Origin: Bordetella parapertussis
Lineage (GTDB): Bacteria; Pseudomonadota; Gammaproteobacteria; Burkholderiales; Burkholderiaceae_B
Assembly: GCA_945911685.1 (NCBI GenBank)
Contig: CAMEAW010000063.1
Coordinates: 1-14,564 of the forward strand
DNA: 14,564 nucleotides
Direction: 5' to 3'
This document shows, in pieces, positions 1-7,176 of this stretch. The position numbers and the translations under genes are program-made. Positions within the stretch are counted from its first letter, which is position 1; each line of letters opens with the position of its first letter. The notes under the pieces are model-generated. The model did not search any database. It was given only the letters and a program-made list of their open reading frames with translations, and had not been told where the DNA came from.

Positions 1-367
1 CGATGTTGGGTGTGGCTTCGTTTAACCATGCGCCGGCACGGGCTGATGCACCTGCCTCTGCTTTGAAGGCACGGGCTTGTTCGAGAATCTCTTTGCGCTT
101 GCCGTCCCAAACCTTTTCGTCGAGAAAGTCGGACGCGGCTTTGGGTAACAGGTCTTGCAACGCACTACCCATCTCACGGCTACCTGCATTCATGCCACCG
201 TAGAACTTCTGCAAGCCGTTCATAGCCTTTACATCACGCCCACCGGCGAACTGGTTGGCGTTGTGGGTCTGTGCTACTCGCGCACTGATCTGTGCATTGG
301 TAGTCCCCTCGGGGGCTTGTACTTCGTACTTCGTGCCATCTGGCATCTGAACTTCAAAACGGGGCAT
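1..367 (-). CDS. Phage-like virion protein, N-terminal part (runs off window)
   Basis: The reading frame starts at an ATG at 367-365, 9 nt after the stop of the upstream gene, with an AAGGA ribosome site in the gap. It stays open for about 122 codons to the left edge, so the C-terminus is missing. The product begins MPRFEVQMPDGTKYEV and continues QAPEGTTNAQISARV. This short beta-rich 'polypeptide-G-T' start is one I associate with large phage internal virion or cell-wall-degrading proteins; that is family knowledge, not a search result. Further on there are runs rich in Ala, Lys and Glu, likely helical. It is the last visible gene of the four-gene minus-strand operon. The exact role is unknown; DNA ejection or a tail-associated transglycosylase would both fit. 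Confidence 0.6.
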   Translation of the reverse strand, partial: MPRFEVQMPDGTKYEVQAPEGTTNAQISARVAQTHNANQFAGGRDVKAMNGLQKFYGGMNAGSREMGSALQDLLPKAASDFLDEKVWDGKRKEILEQARAFKAEAGASARAGAWLNEATPNI

Positions 368-376
368 GATGATTCC

Positions 377-1417
377 TTAGTCGAGACGGCGCACAGTAAT
401 GTCGGAGTTGTTGCCTGCGGGGGCTGCCGTGTTGGCGGGCGCACCCTGCAATTGACCGGGGCCTGTGCCGTCGAGTACCGGAAGGTTGCCGTAGTCGCTC
501 GTGTTATAGCCACCCTGTTTGAGCGAGCTGACCAATGCGTTGTGCGTCTCAGCCAAGATGCGCTGCTGTTGGGCAAGTCGCGTGCGGATCATGCCAGGAT
601 CCATGTTCGGTGTGATTGCTGCCTTCTCAAAGCGAATTGCCTCACTGGCCGTGACCGCAGAGCCTGACAACAGCTTGAGCTGTTGGTTAAACAGGTCTTG
701 ATAGTTTTGCCACCAATTCGCTTGTGGCTTATAGCTGCCGTCAATCCCTGTGCGACCAAGCCAGTTTTGAAGTTCGCCGACTGTGTTGAACTTTGCGCCA
801 CCAAACTCATCCTTAAAGCCACCGGCTAACGCATCGAACTGTCTGATATTGCTGCGCTGACCGCTCATCTCCATTTGTTGCGACACAGGGATCGGTTTAC
901 CGGCAGCCGCCGCATCCGCTCTCGTGGTCGCGTTCTGCTGCAAGATAGCCGTGCGGTCGCGTTGAATCTCAAGCATCGCCTCTTTAAACTGATTAGCCTG
1001 AGCCAGTTGCGCCTCTTTGAACGCTTGAGTCTGCGCCGCCGTGGCAGCAGCCGTCTGAGCCGCTAACGCCTTCTGATCGTTGCTGTTGGCTTGACGCATC
1101 GCAAGTTCAAGAATCCTCTGCTGACGCTTGTCTGCGCCGACTGGCGAGACCATGAATGTGCCGGTGGTCGGGTCTACAAAACCTTCCTCGCCAAGCGGAA
1201 TCAGATTCTTGGCGGCAGCAGCATCTTTGTACATGACGTTACCCACGCCCTGCACGCCCTTGTCGCCTGAAAGCATCGCTCCCATAGCGATGGGCAAATT
1301 GGCTGCGCGTTGTGCGCTGTTACGGGTTAACGCTTCAATGAGTAACGGATCAGCCGTTGGAGATACCGCCTGAGATTTAGCTTGTTCAATAAGTTGGTCA
1401 AATGTCTGAAGAGCCAT
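377..1417 (-). CDS. Putative phage internal virion / DNA-ejection protein
   Basis: The product has 346 aa and no signal peptide. Residues about 100-175 are very rich in Ala and Gln with heptad-like spacing and should form a long helix or coiled coil. The C-terminal third holds Trp/Gln-rich segments and a helical part near residues 250-305. The tail is low-complexity (Ala, Pro, Gly, Asn). This composition, and its place in a tight operon next to a phage-type gene, suggests a podovirus-like internal virion or ejection protein; this is inference. The start ATG at 1417-1415 follows the previous stop by 2 nt, and a GGGAG ribosome site overlaps the end of that gene, so translation is probably coupled. 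I do not recognise a named family with certainty. Confidence 0.6.
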   Translation of the reverse strand: MALQTFDQLIEQAKSQAVSPTADPLLIEALTRNSAQRAANLPIAMGAMLSGDKGVQGVGNVMYKDAAAAKNLIPLGEEGFVDPTTGTFMVSPVGADKRQQRILELAMRQANSNDQKALAAQTAAATAAQTQAFKEAQLAQANQFKEAMLEIQRDRTAILQQNATTRADAAAAGKPIPVSQQMEMSGQRSNIRQFDALAGGFKDEFGGAKFNTVGELQNWLGRTGIDGSYKPQANWWQNYQDLFNQQLKLLSGSAVTASEAIRFEKAAITPNMDPGMIRTRLAQQQRILAETHNALVSSLKQGGYNTSDYGNLPVLDGTGPGQLQGAPANTAAPAGNNSDITVRRLD

Positions 1418-1419
1418 AA

Positions 1420-1662
1420 TTATTTACTCCCTGATTTATCTGTTAAGTGAGCACCCTGCATACCAAGGTGTTCAGCCATTGCACGTTGAACTTGTGCGGC
1501 TGCTGTCTCGCTATCTGCACCCTTGGACAATAGGTCGCGGTACATCGCATTGGCTTGCTTGAAGAGGCTCTCGCTGATGAGGGCGTTTTGCAAGGGACGG
1601 GGTTGTGCCGAGCGAATTGGCTCTCCTCTAAGCGCACTGATAATAATTTCTGATGGCTTCAT
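1420..1662 (-). CDS. Small hypothetical protein in phage-like operon
   Basis: This is an 80-aa product starting MKPSEIIISALRGEP. It is predicted mostly helical, with no membrane segment, no cysteine pattern and no motif I recognise. The ATG at 1662-1660 lies 2 nt after the stop of the gene before it. The GGAG ribosome site overlaps that stop (GGAGTAAATATG), and the next gene begins 2 nt after this one ends. Such coupling on both sides argues strongly that it is real despite its size. Being between apparent virion genes, it may be a small structural or assembly protein; that is inference from position only. Confidence 0.65.
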   Translation of the reverse strand: MKPSEIIISALRGEPIRSAQPRPLQNALISESLFKQANAMYRDLLSKGADSETAAAQVQRAMAEHLGMQGAHLTDKSGSK

Positions 1663-1664
1663 AT

Positions 1665-2153
1665 TTACTCCGCTGTATTGACCGCAACACCGTCCGTGTC
1701 ATGGCCGAATTGTTCAATGTGATAGTCATCAGAAGCTTTGGCGTTCCATGCTTTTTCAATGTCGCCGCCCAAATCGGTGCGAATGATTCCCGTGTTGCCT
1801 TTGTCACGGAACATATCAGCCAAGTCGTTGCGACCCTGACCTTCAGCCATCCGTGCGTTGTATTCGTTCTCAGTCCTGATCGGCGTCAGAGCCTGATGCC
1901 CCATGATCGCGTTCTCAATGTGGCTACGCACCTCGAGGCGGTGATCGTTGGACATGACTGCTGATGGATCAGGCTTGTGTGGCTTGGGTGGCTCTACAGT
2001 CTCTCCACCACGTTCGCGATACTTCTCGTCGAGCGCGTGCAGCACCTCATGGCGATCATTGATGGTGGCATACCTCTCAGCTAATTCAATCGCCTCAGGC
2101 AAGCGATGGGATTGCTGCGGACCCACGATATGAGCGATGAACGCACGCTGCCC
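1665..2153 (-). pseudogene. Phage-like operon gene, 5' end cut off by the IS
   Basis: A GTG at 2126 gives a 153-aa product, but the frame stays open through 2153, where the IS left end begins. It then runs only into IS sequence and a stop near 2199-2201. The native N-terminus is therefore missing and the GTG is only a possible restart. What remains is hydrophilic and charged: a helical His/Glu-rich start (HRLPEAIELAERY), a Pro/Lys stretch, and an Asp-rich C-terminus ending in VNTAE. I recognise no domain. It directly precedes the 80-aa gene with a 2-nt gap and so belongs to the same phage-like operon. The IS would also separate the operon from its promoter. Confidence 0.6.
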
Positions 2154-2172
2154 TCCTGACTTCTGCCACTTT
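2154..2172 (+). repeat. IS left terminal inverted repeat
   Basis: TCCTGACTTCTGCCACTTT pairs with the right end at 3791-3809, with a mismatch at position 16 and one at the inner edge. It is followed by about 97 bp of AT-rich non-coding sequence before the transposase ATG. Confidence 0.8.
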
Positions 2173-2269
2173 TGCTGATATTTGATAGGTCTGAATAATT
2201 AGCTTTTATTTTTCAATTAGTTACGTTTTTTGATTTCTCGAGTTTACGCACTAATGCTATCTTTTATGC

Positions 2270-3793
2270 ATGCGCGGCGATCTCACAACTCGAAAGACAA
2301 GAACGGCCTCAGGCTCGACAGCCGTTCAGGTGGTGCGCCATGAGGGCAAACGGCGCATTGTGGTCAAACACATTGGCAGTGCACGTGATCAAACACAGCT
2401 TGAGGCTTTAGTCGTACAAGCCGAACAATACGCCGAAGCCCATCGTACTCAACCAAGCTTGTTTACTCAGAATGCATCGGAGTCCCTTGATCTAGCGCAC
2501 ACCACGCTGGCGGGTGTCACGCACCTGTTTGCCCGAGAGGCCTTACTTGTTTGCGTATCGCGCTGCGGGCTGAGCTCATTGCCGATGTTGTATCAAGATC
2601 TAGCGCTCATGCGCATCGTTGAACCGGCCTCTAAACTGCGCACGATACAGTTGCTTGAGCAGTACTTCAATGTCGGCTACGCCGAGCGAACTGTCTATCG
2701 ACAACTACCAAAGCTAGTAGAGCATCAAGAGGCGATAGAGTCTGCCGCCATTGAGACGGCACGACAAGATTTACAAGAGACCTTTAGCCTAGTTCTTTAC
2801 GATGTCACGACGTTGTATTTTGAATCCTTCAAGGAATATGACTTTCAGCGCCCAGGTTTCTCCAAGGACAACAAGCCACAGCAGCCTCAGATCGTGATCG
2901 GCCTGATCACGACTCGTTCAGGGTTTCCTGTCATGCACGAAGTGTTTGAGGGCAATACCTTTGAAGGCCACACCATGCTTAAGATCTTACGCCGCTTTGA
3001 GAAGCGGGTTGGCCAAACAAAGCCCATCATCGTGGCGGACGCGGCAATGCTATCCAAGGAGAACATGCAGCAATTGAACACTGATGGTTATCGCTATATC
3101 GTGGGCGCCAGGCTTGCCAACACGGCTCAGCGTTTCATTGGTCAGATTTATACCGAGTTGCCTCGAACCGACCAAGCCATCAAGCGCTTTGAATACGCCT
3201 ACGCAGGCCTCAAGGCCCCGATCGTGTGTGAGTTCTCAACGACGCGCTATCGAAAGGACAAACGCGAGTTTGACAAGCAGGTCGCACGCGCCATGACGCT
3301 CATCGAGCGCAAAGAACCGGGTCGGCGAGCCAAGTTCGTCAAGAAGTCTGATCAACCAGGTGCACCCTTTGTGTTCGATGCAGACTTGAGGACTAAAACC
3401 GAGAAGCTCCTAGGCATCAAAGGCTACGTTACTAATATTCCAGAGCAGGAAATGTCCAACGCCGAGGTTATCGCCTATTACAAAGATCTCTGGCACGTCG
3501 AGCAAGCGTTTCGCATGAGCAAGTCCGATCTCAGAGCTCGACCAATCTTCCACCACACGCAAGAGGCTATCAAGGCTCACGTGTTAGTCTGCTTTATGGC
3601 ATTAATGGTGGGCAAGTATCTCGAAATCAAAACCGAGCAGTCGCTCAGGCAGGTCAGAGATCAACTGTGGAAGGTACACGAGGCGCACCTGCGTGATGAT
3701 CGCACAGGAAAAGTTCATATCCTGCGCACAAATACCGCCGATTGGGCCAACACTGCGCTGGGCAAATTGCTAGACCTCGAATTTACGCACTAA
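2270..3793 (+). CDS. IS1634-family transposase (DDE, IS4-like fold)
   Basis: The 507-aa product catalyses cut-and-paste or related movement of its own element. An N-terminal region (1-165) carries VVRHEGKRRIVVKHIGSA, a typical start for this family. The RNase H-like catalytic core follows. The first Asp lies in YDVTTLYFE (D178), the second in IVADAAMLSKEN (D257), and the Glu in HVEQAFRMSKSDLRARPIFH (E411), a strong match to the family signature. The long insertion between second Asp and Glu is normal for IS4-like enzymes. Length is as expected and there is no frameshift, so it may be active. The ATG at 2270 has no strong ribosome site. A 12-base word TTTACGCACTAA occurs at 2243-2254 and again over the stop codon at 3782-3793. 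Confidence 0.92.
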   Translation: MRGDLTTRKTRTASGSTAVQVVRHEGKRRIVVKHIGSARDQTQLEALVVQAEQYAEAHRTQPSLFTQNASESLDLAHTTLAGVTHLFAREALLVCVSRCGLSSLPMLYQDLALMRIVEPASKLRTIQLLEQYFNVGYAERTVYRQLPKLVEHQEAIESAAIETARQDLQETFSLVLYDVTTLYFESFKEYDFQRPGFSKDNKPQQPQIVIGLITTRSGFPVMHEVFEGNTFEGHTMLKILRRFEKRVGQTKPIIVADAAMLSKENMQQLNTDGYRYIVGARLANTAQRFIGQIYTELPRTDQAIKRFEYAYAGLKAPIVCEFSTTRYRKDKREFDKQVARAMTLIERKEPGRRAKFVKKSDQPGAPFVFDADLRTKTEKLLGIKGYVTNIPEQEMSNAEVIAYYKDLWHVEQAFRMSKSDLRARPIFHHTQEAIKAHVLVCFMALMVGKYLEIKTEQSLRQVRDQLWKVHEAHLRDDRTGKVHILRTNTADWANTALGKLLDLEFTH

Positions 3794-3809
3794 ATGGCAG
3801 AAGTCAGGA
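3791..3809 (-). repeat. IS right terminal inverted repeat
   Basis: TAAATGGCAGAAGTCAGGA is the inverted partner of 2154-2172. It overlaps the transposase TAA stop, so the gene reaches the very end of the element. The next base begins a piece of another IS copy. Confidence 0.8.
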
Positions 3810-3963
3810 CGCACCTGTTTGCCTGAGAGGCCTTACTTGTTTGCGTATCGCGCTGCGGGCTGGGCTCAGTGCCGATGTTGTATCAAGATCTAGCGCTCAT
3901 GCGCATCGTTGAACCGGCCTCTAAACTGCGCACAATACAGTTGCTTGAGCAGCACTTCAATGT
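3809..3963 (+). pseudogene. Internal fragment of a second IS1634-like copy
   Basis: This stretch matches 2519-2673 inside the transposase gene at a constant offset of 1290 bases, with about five substitutions over 155 bases. It corresponds to transposase residues 84-135. One substitution turns the Arg89 codon CGA into TGA at 3824-3826, so it cannot be translated through. It starts exactly at the outer edge of the right inverted repeat and has neither end of an element. The several mismatches show it derives from a diverged sister copy and not from a recent duplication of this one. Confidence 0.85.
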
Positions 3964-3978
3964 GCTACTTAGTCTGTT

Positions 3979-3988
3979 GGGGGGGGGG
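3979..3988. repeat. Run of ten G
   Basis: An uninterrupted G10 run lies in the short gap between the IS fragment and the crotonase gene. It is followed by an imperfect dyad, GGTGGT at 3987-3992 and ACCACC at 4002-4007, with a 9-nt loop. No gene covers it. The dyad could be part of a decayed IS end or a weak hairpin past the crotonase stop, but it has no T run and I cannot decide. Confidence 0.6.
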
Positions 3989-4067
3989 TGGTTAAATACT
4001 GACCACCTGTTAATATTCAATCGTCGTTTCAATTCCTAGACTGTTCGCACTCGAGCAATGCGTTCGC

Positions 4068-4859
4068 CTAAAACCGCGCAGGACGTTTCTCGCGAAAGGC
4101 ACTTATCCCTTCAGCGCACTCAGCACCGTACATGTTTTCGACTACACCATCGCGCTCTGCATCTAAATGCACGCGCAACTCTCGATTCTGTGCCGAATAG
4201 GTGAGCTTTTTTATCCAACCGTAAGCTGCTGCTGGGCCATTGGCGAGTTTTTCTGCCCACTTCGTTGCTTCGTTGACTGCCATCCCCTTGCCAACCACTT
4301 TATTGACAAGACCAAGCTGCTGCAGGCGTGCGGCCGTGATCGGTGAGGGGTCAAGCATCATTTCAAGCGCTAGTTGATGGGGCAGTGCACGTGCAAGCCA
4401 ATAACTGGCGCCGCAATCTGGTGACAGACCGATCTTTGCGTGCGACATCACCATGGTGGCGTTTTCTGCGGCAACAACAAGATCGCAGGCCAAGGCTATC
4501 GCAAACCCACCACCGGCCGCAGCCCCCTCTACGGCAGCGATAATAGGCTGAGGACACTCACGCATCGCCATTAGCCAGGCATGACAGACATCAATATGTT
4601 CAGCTTGTGTGTGACGCGGTCTTGAGCGCTGCAAGACCATTCTGTCGAGATTGCCTCCACCAGAAAAGTGCTCGCCCTCGCCTTGTAACACAATCGCTCT
4701 GACACTTTCATCACGGCGAAACGCTCGAAAGGCTTCCAAGCCGGCCTCAAAGATATCTCTGGTTAGGGCGTTGCGAGCCTCGGGGTTGCTAATGGTGACA
4801 AGCGCGATACGCCCGTGCTGTTCAACGCTTAATTTGGGAATAGATGTCATCGAAGACAT
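4068..4859 (-). CDS. Enoyl-CoA hydratase/isomerase family protein
   Basis: This is a 263-aa crotonase-fold enzyme of normal length, expected to act in the cytoplasm on a CoA thioester made by the upstream synthetase. Both oxyanion-hole segments are present: EHFSGGGNL (63-71) and GAAAGGGFAIAL (112-123). The two glutamates of classical enoyl-CoA hydratase are not: the GCEL position reads GFAI, and the second Glu position reads His or a neighbour in MSHAKIGLSPDCGAS. Instead Asp148 in PDCG matches the Asp of PaaG-type isomerases. An isomerase or ring-processing role is thus as likely as simple hydration. The first ATG (4859) has a weak GAG upstream; a second ATG three codons in is possible. A 209-bp gap containing the microsatellite separates it from the synthetase stop. 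Confidence 0.88.
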   Translation of the reverse strand: MSSMTSIPKLSVEQHGRIALVTISNPEARNALTRDIFEAGLEAFRAFRRDESVRAIVLQGEGEHFSGGGNLDRMVLQRSRPRHTQAEHIDVCHAWLMAMRECPQPIIAAVEGAAAGGGFAIALACDLVVAAENATMVMSHAKIGLSPDCGASYWLARALPHQLALEMMLDPSPITAARLQQLGLVNKVVGKGMAVNEATKWAEKLANGPAAAYGWIKKLTYSAQNRELRVHLDAERDGVVENMYGAECAEGISAFREKRPARF

Positions 4860-4952
4860 ATAGGATCTCGTAAATTATTTAGGTTAGAGAGGTTTTTTTT
4901 GTTGTTAGTGCTTTAAGGTTTTTGGTCAAAATCATCTAAGCAAAATCGCCTG

Positions 4953-5098
4953 ATTGCTATCGTCTCGTTGATAAAGTCTCATCGCTATCGCTATCGCTAT
5001 CTACTATTTACTATCGACTATCGCTATCGCTATCGACTATCGCTATCGACTATCGACTATCGCTATCGCTATCGACTATCGTTCTCATCGCTATCGCG
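4953..5098. repeat. 6/7-bp microsatellite (CTATCG / CTATCGA)
   Basis: The clean core at 5011-5081 is eleven back-to-back units, in the order 7-6-6-7-6-7-7-6-6-7-6 bp, of CTATCGA or CTATCG. Degenerate units flank it at 4981-5000 and 5086-5097, with one stray CTATCG-like unit near 4956. The array fills part of the gap before the crotonase gene and enters the synthetase coding region: it supplies the stop codon (5069-5071) and the last nine codons. Slippage here would change gap length and could alter the protein tail. Confidence 0.9.
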
Positions 5099-7174
5099 AA
5101 GCCACACTGCCGCATCTAGAGCGACGACCTTGCCTTGCTCATCACTCGCTAGCGGATTCACTTCGATCTCGACAATTGACTCATCGTACTCAAACATCTC
5201 TATGAGCGAACAGATTACACGCACTAACTCTTTGAGTGGGGCAGCCTGTTGACCACGAAACCCAGAGTACAACCGACTACCTCTTAAGCGTTCAAACACC
5301 TCTAGTACTTGCTGCGCACTGACCGGAAGAAACAAGTGAACCAGATCGGGATCAATTTCAACCGCGACACCACCGCGACCTAGGGTCAGCACAGCGCCAA
5401 GCGCGGGTTCGCGGCGAAGTCCAACTAGAAATTCGAATTGCACCGACTGCATCTTCTCAATTAACACAGAGACGGAGCCCAGGTTTTGCTTGGCTGCTAG
5501 CGCGAACATTTCGTCTACGGCTACCGTTACCGCTAACGCGTCTTTTAGTCCGAGGACGATTCCGCCGTTGCCGCTCTTGTGCAAAAGCTTCAAGCTTTGC
5601 AGCTTCACTGCAAAGGGGCCTGCAGGCAAGGAAGCAGCGCGACAACTCAGCTCAGGACCAGAGTGCACCAAAACCCCTTCGGGGATTCTTAGCGCTGATT
5701 TTTCTTTTAACAATAATTTACTTTCATATTCAGTCAACGCGACTGCACTCTTGGTGTTGTGGGCAACGAAGAGCGACGGCTCTTGTGGTGCCGCGGCCAA
5801 CCATCTATCGGCCAAATGAAGGGCTCTGGCAAGCGCCTTTACGGCAGGCGGTATTTCAGAGAAAGTCGGGATATTCGCCGCTGCTAGCAGACGCATTGCC
5901 TCAGGGCGATGGGCCTGCCAGATCACGACGCAAGGACGATCCCCTTTACCCAGGCCACGCACAATACTTTCGGCAATGGGTCGTTGTAAATTGCCGAGCC
6001 CACCACAAAACACCACCAACGCATCAAATTCGTTTGAAGCGGCAATAATCTGCACCGCTTTGCCGAGTAAATCGGGCTCTGTGGCGATCTGAGCCGTGAT
6101 GTCGAGTGGATTCTGCGCTGTCGCAAAGGCAGGTAATATCGTGCGTAGGTTAGCGACTAAAGCTGGAGACAGTTCTGGTATCAGCAACCCGTTTGCATTC
6201 GCGGCATCGGCGATCAAGACGCCTGCGCCACCTGACACTGAGACGACGCAGGTACGCACCCCCGCGCGCAATGGCTGTAATAACAAGACTTTAGAGAGAT
6301 CGAGCATCTCAGTTAACGAGTCTATCCGACACAAACCGTATTGTTCAAAAAAAGCGTCGTAGAGCAGATCTTCGCCAGCCAAGGCGCCGGTGTGCGACGC
6401 AGCAGCAAGGGCTCCTGCAGCAGAACGCCCTGCCTTCAGCACCAAAATTGGTTTCTTTTTCTGTAAGGCTTTTAGAGCAGCACGGCGAAAGCGTTGACCG
6501 TCTCGAATACCTTCTATATATAAGCCAATGACAGAAGTCTGTTGGTCTTCGACCAAGTATTCTAAGAGCTCAGCTAAATCAACATCCGCTTCATTGCCGG
6601 TCGAAATCCAGTTCGCAACGCCAAAACCAGCCTCTAACACCATGTCCAACCAGTAGGTACCGATTGCACCACTTTGGCTGACAAAACTTAGTCGTCCACT
6701 CTGTAGTTCGCGGTCATTGATCGCAAAGGTTGAGGAGGCGACCAGGTTGTTGTTTGCATTCATGACCCCTAAGCAGTTCGGTCCGATCAAGGGTACGTCG
6801 TAACGCTGTGCGAGTTCAGCTAACGCCACTTGTCGTCGCGCCCCGTCTTCATCCAGCTCTGCGTAGCCCGAAGACAAAACAATCAACCCTCTTGCGCCGG
6901 CCTCAAGGCATAGAGTTGCCTGTTGATGCACCTCTGAGGCAGCAACAGCAAGTATACAGAGGTCGATAGGTTGAGCAATAGCAGAGACTGCCGCATAACA
7001 CGCCAACCCTTGGATATGTAGACGCTTTGGATTGACCGGAAATATTTCTCCGGCAAAATTTCGTTGTTGCAACAAGTAGACGACTCGCCCACCCACTTTT
7101 GCCAGATCATCAGAGGCACCGATCACCGCAACTGACTGCGCCTTTAGGATGCTATCTAAGCGTTTTTTTGTCAC
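5069..7174 (-). CDS. Acyl-CoA synthetase, ADP (NDP)-forming, single-chain
   Basis: The 701-aa product carries both halves of the acetate-CoA ligase (ADP-forming) family and should make an acyl-CoA from acid, ATP and CoA. Residues 8-135 are the CoA-binding Rossmann domain (VAVIGASDDLAKVGGRV; PLIGPNCLGV). Residues 160-460 are the succinyl-CoA-ligase-like domains, with the phospho-acceptor His261 in SHTGALAG. Residues 480-692 are the ATP-grasp domain (LTEYESKLLL, LHKSGNGGIVL, EIEVNPL). The domain order matches bacterial single-chain members. Translation begins at GTG 7174, 2 nt after the Bug receptor stop, so the two are co-transcribed and probably coupled. The last nine residues (RDSDENDSR) come from the microsatellite and are not expected in the family. 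The substrate is unknown. Confidence 0.93.
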   Translation of the reverse strand: MTKKRLDSILKAQSVAVIGASDDLAKVGGRVVYLLQQRNFAGEIFPVNPKRLHIQGLACYAAVSAIAQPIDLCILAVAASEVHQQATLCLEAGARGLIVLSSGYAELDEDGARRQVALAELAQRYDVPLIGPNCLGVMNANNNLVASSTFAINDRELQSGRLSFVSQSGAIGTYWLDMVLEAGFGVANWISTGNEADVDLAELLEYLVEDQQTSVIGLYIEGIRDGQRFRRAALKALQKKKPILVLKAGRSAAGALAAASHTGALAGEDLLYDAFFEQYGLCRIDSLTEMLDLSKVLLLQPLRAGVRTCVVSVSGGAGVLIADAANANGLLIPELSPALVANLRTILPAFATAQNPLDITAQIATEPDLLGKAVQIIAASNEFDALVVFCGGLGNLQRPIAESIVRGLGKGDRPCVVIWQAHRPEAMRLLAAANIPTFSEIPPAVKALARALHLADRWLAAAPQEPSLFVAHNTKSAVALTEYESKLLLKEKSALRIPEGVLVHSGPELSCRAASLPAGPFAVKLQSLKLLHKSGNGGIVLGLKDALAVTVAVDEMFALAAKQNLGSVSVLIEKMQSVQFEFLVGLRREPALGAVLTLGRGGVAVEIDPDLVHLFLPVSAQQVLEVFERLRGSRLYSGFRGQQAAPLKELVRVICSLIEMFEYDESIVEIEVNPLASDEQGKVVALDAAVWLRDSDENDSR

Positions 7175-7176
7175 TG

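Larger units (their letters stand above)
2154..3809 (+). mobile_element. IS1634-like insertion sequence, complete
   Basis: The ends are defined by inverted repeats. The left reads TCCTGACTTCTGCCACTTT from 2154, and the reverse complement of the right end at 3809 reads TCCTGACTTCTGCCATTTA. They agree over the first 15 bases and 17 of the first 18. The element is 1656 bp and carries one transposase gene. The right repeat begins at the second base of the transposase stop codon. There is no matching target duplication: the left flank ends GCTGCCC and the right flank begins CGCACCT. IS1634-group elements normally make short direct repeats, so the flanks have probably been rearranged since insertion. 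Confidence 0.85.

Noticed and set aside
155..667. Plus-strand open frame of 170 codons
   Set aside because: It lies opposite the phage-like operon, whose genes have ribosome sites and tight spacing; a shadow frame.
2141..3814. ACGCAC near both IS ends as a target duplication
   Set aside because: The left copy lies 7 bases away from the IS end, whereas the right copy is directly at it and belongs to the sister IS fragment.
4981..5081. Repeat array resembling a CRISPR
   Set aside because: Units are only 6-7 bp with no unique spacers; it is a microsatellite overlapping a gene end.
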